Assembly (NCBI GenBank): GCA_007117775.1 | Contig: SKFX01000232.1 | Location: forward strand, 1 to 10,788 | Reading direction: 5' to 3' | From: Ilumatobacteraceae bacterium | GTDB taxonomy: Bacteria; Actinomycetota; Acidimicrobiia; Acidimicrobiales; Ilumatobacteraceae | Length of the DNA stretch: 10,788 nt | In this document: positions 6,230 through 10,788 of the stretch, piece after piece | Numbering within the stretch: position 1 is the stretch's first letter | Layout of the letters: each line of letters starts with the position of its first letter | Translations under genes and position numbers: made by a program | The notes under the pieces: generated by a model | The model's input: the letters and a program-made list of their open reading frames with translations, nothing else | The model's database searches: none | What the model was told of the DNA's origin: nothing

Positions 6230-7728
6230 GGTGTCGGCCTCAACACAGCATCGATATAGACGCGACGATCCAATAGTTCGATCGCAGCGCGCTCGGTGAA
6301 TTCGAACAGCGGCCGGGCCCAGATCATCACAGCGAGGCCCATGACCACGAGCGCCGCGGTGGAGGCCACCATCAGCACCGGGCCGCCGAGGCGGCCACCA
6401 TCGCGCGGTTCGTGCTCGGACGGCTGTTCGGGTTCACCCCAGAACACACCGGACCAGATCTTGTTCATCGAGTACATCGTCATCAAGCTGACCAGCACCG
6501 CCACAGCGACCACAGCCCATTCGCGCGACCCGACCCCGGCATCGAAGACCGAGAACTTGGCGACGAAACCTCCGAAGGGCGGCAGGCCGGCCAGGCTGAG
6601 CGCCGGCAGCGCGAACAGCAGACCGACGAGCGGGGCGGTGCGGATCATCCCGCCCGAACGCAACAGCCGCGTCGAGCCACCGCGCCGCTCCATCAGACCC
6701 GATGTCATCAACAGCGTCGTCTTCAAGATGATGTTGTTGAAGGTGTAGAAGATGGCGGCGGCCACACCGGCCACGGTGAACAGCGCCAGTCCGAAGATCA
6801 TGTAGCCGATCTGGCTGACGATGTGGAACGAGAGGATCCGCTTGACATCGTTCTGGGCGATGGCCCCGAACACCCCGACAGCCATCGTCAGCGCTGCCAC
6901 CACCAACAGCAGCGAGGCCGGCCGAACATCGGGATCGAACAACAACACCTGGGTCCTGATGATGGCGTACACACCGATCTTGGTGAGCAATCCCGCGAAG
7001 ATCGCCGTCACCGGTGCTGCGGCCGCCGGATAGGAATCGGGCAGCCAGGAGAACAGCGGGAACAGACCGGCTTTGATACCGAACACCGCCAACAGCGACA
7101 ACGCGAACATCAACTGCACACCATCGGGCAACTGCGCGATGCGCCCGGCCAGATCGGCCATGTTGATGGTGCCTGTCGACGCGTACAGCAGCGCCAGCAC
7201 CACGACGAAGAACGTCGAGGCCACCAGGCTGATGACGACATAGGTCATCCCGGACCGGATCCGCTCCCGCTGGCCGCCCATGGTGATCAGCACATAACTC
7301 GCGACCAGCATCATCTCGAACGAGACGAACAGGTTGAACAGATCGCCGGTCACCAGACTGGCGTTCACCCCGGCCGCAAGCACGAGATACACCGGATGGA
7401 AGGCCGCCTGGGTGCGCTCGACACCACCGTGGCCGATCGAATACACCAGGACGCCGAGCAGCATCGCGGCCGAGGTGACCAACATGATCCCCGACAGTCG
7501 GTCCACCACCAGGCTGATGCCGAGCGGTGCCGGCCACCCGCCGGCCTGGGCCACGATGATGCCACCGGAGTCATCGAGGTCGAGGACCAGCACCACCGCG
7601 ATCACCGCCAGCGCGCCGAGGGTCACGATGGAGATGGCGCGCTGGGCGTTGCGCCAGCGACTGACGAGGATCGACAGCGCGGCGGCGATCAGCGGCGCCA
7701 CGATGGGGACGGCGACGAGGCCGCTCAT
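6226..7728 (-). CDS. mnhD: Na+/H+ antiporter subunit MnhD/MrpD (proton-translocating, NuoM/N-like)
   Basis: A 500-aa polytopic protein with about 14 membrane helices, homologous to respiratory complex I antiporter-like subunits. Key charged residues are present: Glu138 in LFNLFVSFEMMLVASYVLI and Lys219 in FGIKAGLFPLFSWLPDSYPAA. Lys219 has the same number as in Bacillus MrpD. Further on are LLTKIGVYAIIRT and the broken-helix region DVKRILSFHIVSQIGYMI, then FNNIILKTTLLMTSG. C-terminal helices follow SLAGLPPFGGFVAKF. These residues line the proton path. ATG 7728 overlaps the mnhC stop in ATGA and has the best ribosome binding site in the operon (GAGGAGGG at 7742-7735, minus strand). Length and motifs are normal and I see no sign of decay. 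Confidence 0.96.
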   Translation of the reverse strand: MSGLVAVPIVAPLIAAALSILVSRWRNAQRAISIVTLGALAVIAVVLVLDLDDSGGIIVAQAGGWPAPLGISLVVDRLSGIMLVTSAAMLLGVLVYSIGHGGVERTQAAFHPVYLVLAAGVNASLVTGDLFNLFVSFEMMLVASYVLITMGGQRERIRSGMTYVVISLVASTFFVVVLALLYASTGTINMADLAGRIAQLPDGVQLMFALSLLAVFGIKAGLFPLFSWLPDSYPAAAAPVTAIFAGLLTKIGVYAIIRTQVLLFDPDVRPASLLLVVAALTMAVGVFGAIAQNDVKRILSFHIVSQIGYMIFGLALFTVAGVAAAIFYTFNNIILKTTLLMTSGLMERRGGSTRLLRSGGMIRTAPLVGLLFALPALSLAGLPPFGGFVAKFSVFDAGVGSREWAVVAVAVLVSLMTMYSMNKIWSGVFWGEPEQPSEHEPRDGGRLGGPVLMVASTAALVVMGLAVMIWARPLFEFTERAAIELLDRRVYIDAVLRPTP

Positions 7729-8144
7729 CTGCGTCCCTCCTCGGCGGCTTGGGCCCGTTCGGCCTCGACCTCATCGGCGATATCGGGATCGACCTCGAGA
7801 CGGCGCGCCAGATAGCGGTCCTCGAGTTCGTCCTCGACGACATCGTCCTGGTCCACCTGCCAGGCGCGGAACCCGATCCCGAGCAGCAGCACCGTGATCC
7901 CGAAGGTGATCACGATCGCGGTCAGCGCGAGCGCCTGGGGCAGTGGATCGGAGTAGACCTCGACACCGTCGAGATCCACCAGCGGGGCCCGACCGCGTCG
8001 GCCTCCCGAGACCACCAACAGCAGGTTCGCGGCATGGCCGAGCAGGCCGACACCGACGATGATGCGCGATAGTCGACGTTGCAGGAGCAGCCAGGTGCCC
8101 GTCGAGACCAGCACCGCTGCGATGAACGCCACCAGCACGCTCAT
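7725..8144 (-). CDS. mnhC: Na+/H+ antiporter subunit MnhC/MrpC (NuoK-like) with acidic tail
   Basis: A 139-aa homologue of NuoK with three membrane helices (about 3-21, 25-46 and 69-92). Family signatures are GLLGHAANLLLVVSGG and DPLPQALALTAIVITFG. Most MrpC proteins are about 110-115 aa. Here residues after about 95 form a hydrophilic, mostly acidic tail (QVDQDDVVEDELED through EVEAERAQAAEEGRR) that may be a cytoplasmic helix. It sits between the large MrpA and MrpD subunits in the assembled complex. ATG 8144 overlaps the mnhB stop by ATGA, with GGTGAG about 6 nt upstream. Confidence 0.93.
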   Translation of the reverse strand: MSVLVAFIAAVLVSTGTWLLLQRRLSRIIVGVGLLGHAANLLLVVSGGRRGRAPLVDLDGVEVYSDPLPQALALTAIVITFGITVLLLGIGFRAWQVDQDDVVEDELEDRYLARRLEVDPDIADEVEAERAQAAEEGRR

Positions 8145-8719
8145 GGGCGCTCACCGCCCGGTGACCCTTCATGGCGATCGCTCAGTCGGCGCCGTTCGGC
8201 CAGCTCGGCGAACAGGTCCAGGTCGTACATCTCCATCGAGGCCGGAGCTGTCGGGGTCTGCCCGGGTTCAGGGCTGAACTCGCCGATGGTCTCATCGAAG
8301 CTGATTTCGTCGCCGAAGGCCTCGAACATCATCATGATCAGGCCGAGCACCACCAGATACACCCCGATATCGAAGGGCAGTGCCGAGGTGGCCTTGATGT
8401 CCCCGAGCGCGCCGAGTGTCGTCTCGACATAGGCGTGGTCCAAGACATCGTGGCCGAGCGCGATCGGCACCGCCGCAGTGACCGCTGCGACCAATAGTCC
8501 GAGACCCAACAGGGTCTGGGCGCGCAGTGGCAGTGCGCTGCGGACCTCGTCCACCCCGCCGGCCACATAGCGCAGCGCGATCGCTGCACCGGCGACGAGG
8601 CCACCGACGAATCCGCCGCCGGGCTGGTTGTGGCCGGCGAACAAGAAGTACAGCGACAGCACCAGGATGCTCAAGAACAGCACCCGTACCGAGGTGTCGA
8701 CGACCACCGAGCGCCTCAT
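8141..8719 (-). CDS. mnhB: Na+/H+ antiporter subunit MnhB/MrpB
   Basis: A 192-aa membrane subunit (PF04039 type) with four predicted helices. The signature GHNQPGGGFVGGLVAG is at residues 29-44, and the second signature KATSALPFDIGVYLVVLGLIMMMFEAFG lies in the last helix region. The typical length is 140-150 aa. Here about 45 hydrophilic residues follow the last helix (FDETIGEFSPEPGQ to the end), probably cytoplasmic. MrpB, together with the C-terminal part of MrpA, is thought to lie near the sodium pathway of the complex. ATG 8719 overlaps the mnhA stop in ATGA; the upstream ribosome binding site is poor, which fits reinitiation by ribosomes finishing mnhA. Confidence 0.94.
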   Translation of the reverse strand: MRRSVVVDTSVRVLFLSILVLSLYFLFAGHNQPGGGFVGGLVAGAAIALRYVAGGVDEVRSALPLRAQTLLGLGLLVAAVTAAVPIALGHDVLDHAYVETTLGALGDIKATSALPFDIGVYLVVLGLIMMMFEAFGDEISFDETIGEFSPEPGQTPTAPASMEMYDLDLFAELAERRRLSDRHEGSPGGERP

Positions 8720-10788
8720 GTCGCCGGTCCCGTCTCCAACGCTGATCCCGTCTCGGGACCCGTCTCGGAGCCCGCCCCCGACTCTTCGCTCGCCCGGCGC
8801 CGTGCCAGGAAACCGAGGCGCGCCAGGCTGACCGCACCGAGCGCGGCCACCACCACCACGGTGATCTCACCGAGGGTGTCGAGACCGCGAAAGTCGACCA
8901 GGATCACATTCACCACGTTGTTGCCCTTGGCATCGGGCGCGGATCGCACGATCATCTCATCGGAGATATTCGGTTCGGCCACATCACCGCGCACCCCGGC
9001 CGCGACGATCGCCATGACGAACACTGCCGCACCCGCCAGCAGCGAGACCGCCAGGCGGACCGAGCGGGCGATCGCGGATGCCCGATCGAACCACAGCGAC
9101 GGCAGGAAGCGGAGCACCAGGACGAACAGGACCGTGGCGAGGGTCTCGACGGCGAACTGGGTCAGGGCCAGATCCGGTGCGCCCTGGACCAAGAACAGCG
9201 CCGCCATGCCGTATCCGACGGCGCCCAGCATCAGCGCGGCCGAGATCCGCCGTTTGACGACCGCTGCGCCGAGCGCCGCACCGATCACCAGCGCGGCGAG
9301 GGGGATCTGCAGTGGTGCGTCGACCCACATCGGCAACCGGTTGAATTCGGTGATGGCCGGGATCAATGGCACCGCAGCGGTGACCGTGATGATGACCGCC
9401 AGGTACACCGGCAGCGATCCATGCTGGACCACCGAAGTCAACCGGCGCGAACCGTCGGTGACGGCCTTCAAGATCGCCAAGAACCCCTGTTCGGCACTCG
9501 GGATCGGCGCGATGACGGCGGAGAATCGCTGTTGGGCGCGCGCCACCGGGCCGCGCAGCACCACCAGCACCACACCGGCGGCCACGATGGCGGCCGATAG
9601 TGCCAATGCGGTGTTGAAGCCGGCCCACAGCTTCACCGTGGCCGGGGTGGTGCCCGGATACAGCGATACGGTGGCGGCGCGCACCAGCGCATTGATGCTC
9701 CCGGGGATCATGCCGGCGGCGACGGTGAAGATGGTCAACAGCACCGCTGGTGCCACGAAGACCGCCGAGGGGGCGGGGGCGGTACGCGACCGCTGTGGCT
9801 GATCGGCGTCGCCGAACACACCGAACAGGCCGAGCACGAAACGGGCCGAATACGCGAAGGTGAAGACCGAGGCGATGACGATGATCGCCAGCACCACCCC
9901 AGCTCCACCGAAGGTGCCCTGATCGAGATACCCCTCGAAGGCTTTCTCCTTGGAGATGAACCCCAGCAACGGTGGCAGACCCGCCATCGATGCTGCGCTC
10001 AGCACCCCGACCGCGACCGTCGGCCACCATGAACGACCGAACCCGTGCAGTTCGCGTACATCACGGGTGCCGACCTGGTGATCGACGATGCCCACCACCA
10101 TGAACAGCGCCGCTTTGAACGCACCATGGGCCAATAACAGCACGACACCGGCCTGGGCGATCTTGTACGCACCGGTTCCGAACAACAGCATCATGAAACC
10201 CAGTTGGCTGACGGTGCCATAGGCCAACAGCAGTTTCAGATCGACCTGGCGCATGGCGCGCAATCCGCCGATCAGCATCGTGGTCGCGCCGACGACCAGG
10301 ATCAGCGGCCGCCACAGATCGAACCCGGCGAAGATCGGCGACAGGATCGCCACCAGATACACACCGGCTTTGACCATGGTGGCCGAGTGCAGATAGGCGC
10401 TGATCGGTGTCGGTGCGATCATCGCGCCCGGCAGCCACGAACCGAACGGTGCCTGGGCGGACTTGGTGAACGCCCCGACCAGGATGCACACCAGTGCGGC
10501 GGTGACCGTGGTCGTCGCCGGCGGTGGGTTCACTATCCAGTCCGACAGCAGATACGACCCGGCTGCCTGGCCGACGATGATCAGGCCGACCAGCATCACC
10601 AGACCACCGGCGCCGGTGATCAGGATCGCCTGCAGTGCAGCGGCGCGCGCCCGTGGATTGCGATCGTCGTTGCCGATCAGGAGATAGCTGGTGACCGAGG
10701 TCAACTCCCAGAAGATGAACAGCGCCATCAGGCTGTCGGAGACGACGATGCCGAGCATCGCCCCGGCGAACACGGTCATCAGTCCCGC
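8716..10788 (-). CDS. mnhA: Na+/H+ antiporter subunit MnhA/MrpA (5' end cut by the window edge)
   Basis: About 690 residues are visible. The frame is open to the window edge, and by comparison with the family roughly 100 N-terminal residues are missing, so the ATG at 10779 is internal. The NuoL-like part shows FIFWELTSVTSYLLIGND (key Glu in helix 5), GAFTKSAQAPFGSWLPGAM (key Lys), AYLHSATMVKAGVYL (His and Lys of the proton path) and DLKLLLAYGTVSQLGFMM. The C-terminal part carries the MbhD-like segment MLGAVGYGMAALFLVQGAPDLALTQFAVETL and the MbhE-like segment GNNVVNVILVDFRGLDTLGEITVV, which mark MrpA rather than MrpD or NuoL. The protein ends in a Glu-Thr-Gly-rich tail. MrpA is the largest subunit and takes part in both proton and cation transfer. 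As first gene of the operon its promoter should lie beyond the right edge. Confidence 0.95.
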   Translation of the reverse strand, partial: AGLMTVFAGAMLGIVVSDSLMALFIFWELTSVTSYLLIGNDDRNPRARAAALQAILITGAGGLVMLVGLIIVGQAAGSYLLSDWIVNPPPATTTVTAALVCILVGAFTKSAQAPFGSWLPGAMIAPTPISAYLHSATMVKAGVYLVAILSPIFAGFDLWRPLILVVGATTMLIGGLRAMRQVDLKLLLAYGTVSQLGFMMLLFGTGAYKIAQAGVVLLLAHGAFKAALFMVVGIVDHQVGTRDVRELHGFGRSWWPTVAVGVLSAASMAGLPPLLGFISKEKAFEGYLDQGTFGGAGVVLAIIVIASVFTFAYSARFVLGLFGVFGDADQPQRSRTAPAPSAVFVAPAVLLTIFTVAAGMIPGSINALVRAATVSLYPGTTPATVKLWAGFNTALALSAAIVAAGVVLVVLRGPVARAQQRFSAVIAPIPSAEQGFLAILKAVTDGSRRLTSVVQHGSLPVYLAVIITVTAAVPLIPAITEFNRLPMWVDAPLQIPLAALVIGAALGAAVVKRRISAALMLGAVGYGMAALFLVQGAPDLALTQFAVETLATVLFVLVLRFLPSLWFDRASAIARSVRLAVSLLAGAAVFVMAIVAAGVRGDVAEPNISDEMIVRSAPDAKGNNVVNVILVDFRGLDTLGEITVVVVAALGAVSLARLGFLARRRASEESGAGSETGPETGSALETGPAT
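8729..8766 (-). repeat. Three in-frame copies of GAGACGGG at the 3' end of mnhA
   Basis: Minus-strand GAGACGGG occurs at 8766-8759, 8754-8747 and 8736-8729, with offsets of 12 and 18 bases, so all copies stay in the same reading frame. They encode the Glu-Thr-Gly units of the MnhA tail (SETGPETGSALETGP). This is probably a small expansion in a weakly constrained tail. Confidence 0.6.

Noticed and set aside
6434..7537. Second minus-strand open frame of 367 codons
   Set aside because: It is a different frame of the same DNA as mnhD, rich in Arg, Gly and Asp, with no membrane helices.
6412..7815. Long plus-strand open frame of 467 codons, rich in His, Gln and Arg
   Set aside because: It lies antisense to mnhD and its neighbours, has shadow-frame composition typical of high-GC DNA, and shows no recognisable domain.
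8630..9802. Plus-strand open frame of 390 codons
   Set aside because: It is antisense to mnhA, rich in Thr, Ala and Arg without motifs, and mnhA on the other strand is unmistakable.

Overview
The window looks like chromosomal DNA of a high-GC actinobacterium. The main evidence is an MshA-type glycosyltransferase (mycothiol is an actinobacterial thiol), an RsiG/AmfC-like protein (a family known from Actinobacteria), and several start codons sitting 6-7 nt behind a TANNNT box, the arrangement of leaderless actinobacterial genes. A lineage such as Acidimicrobiia is possible but only a guess. No phage, IS, tRNA, rRNA or CRISPR features are seen. The region is compact, with no gene-free stretch above 300 bases.

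Left block, minus strand (2616 down to 111): a four-gene string of a MoaD/ThiS-like ubiquitin-fold protein, an RsiG-like protein with two c-di-GMP-binding-type motifs, mshA, and a YbjN-domain protein. The first two genes overlap by 8 bp, rsiG-like and mshA are 49 bp apart, and mshA and ybjN overlap by 4 bp. The string may be one transcription unit. The mshA-ybjN pairing is also known from mycobacteria (Rv0486-Rv0487). The RsiG-like gene is the most interesting in the window: it suggests that a c-di-GMP-responsive sigma-factor switch is encoded alongside the first step of mycothiol synthesis.

Middle block: a histidine-phosphatase (phosphoglycerate mutase superfamily) gene is divergent from the moaD-like gene across only 36 bp. 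That gap holds two opposed -10-like boxes with a near-perfect 16-bp palindrome between and overlapping them. Next is a membrane-anchored extracytoplasmic cyclophilin-type peptidyl-prolyl isomerase on the plus strand. Convergent to it is a class-I glutamine-amidotransferase-fold protein resembling peptidase S51/cyanophycinase, which keeps the serine elbow but seems to lack the family's catalytic histidine.

Right block, minus strand (10788 down to 4960): a seven-gene Mrp (Mnh) multisubunit cation/proton antiporter operon in the order A-B-C-D-E-F-G. mnhA is cut by the right edge. All six junctions are 4-bp ATGA stop/start overlaps, so translation is probably coupled throughout. The products would assemble into one membrane complex that exports Na+ (or Li+, K+) in exchange for protons, serving pH and sodium homeostasis. 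MnhA, MnhB and MnhC carry hydrophilic C-terminal tails.

All functional assignments come from motif reading of the translated sequence, without database searches.
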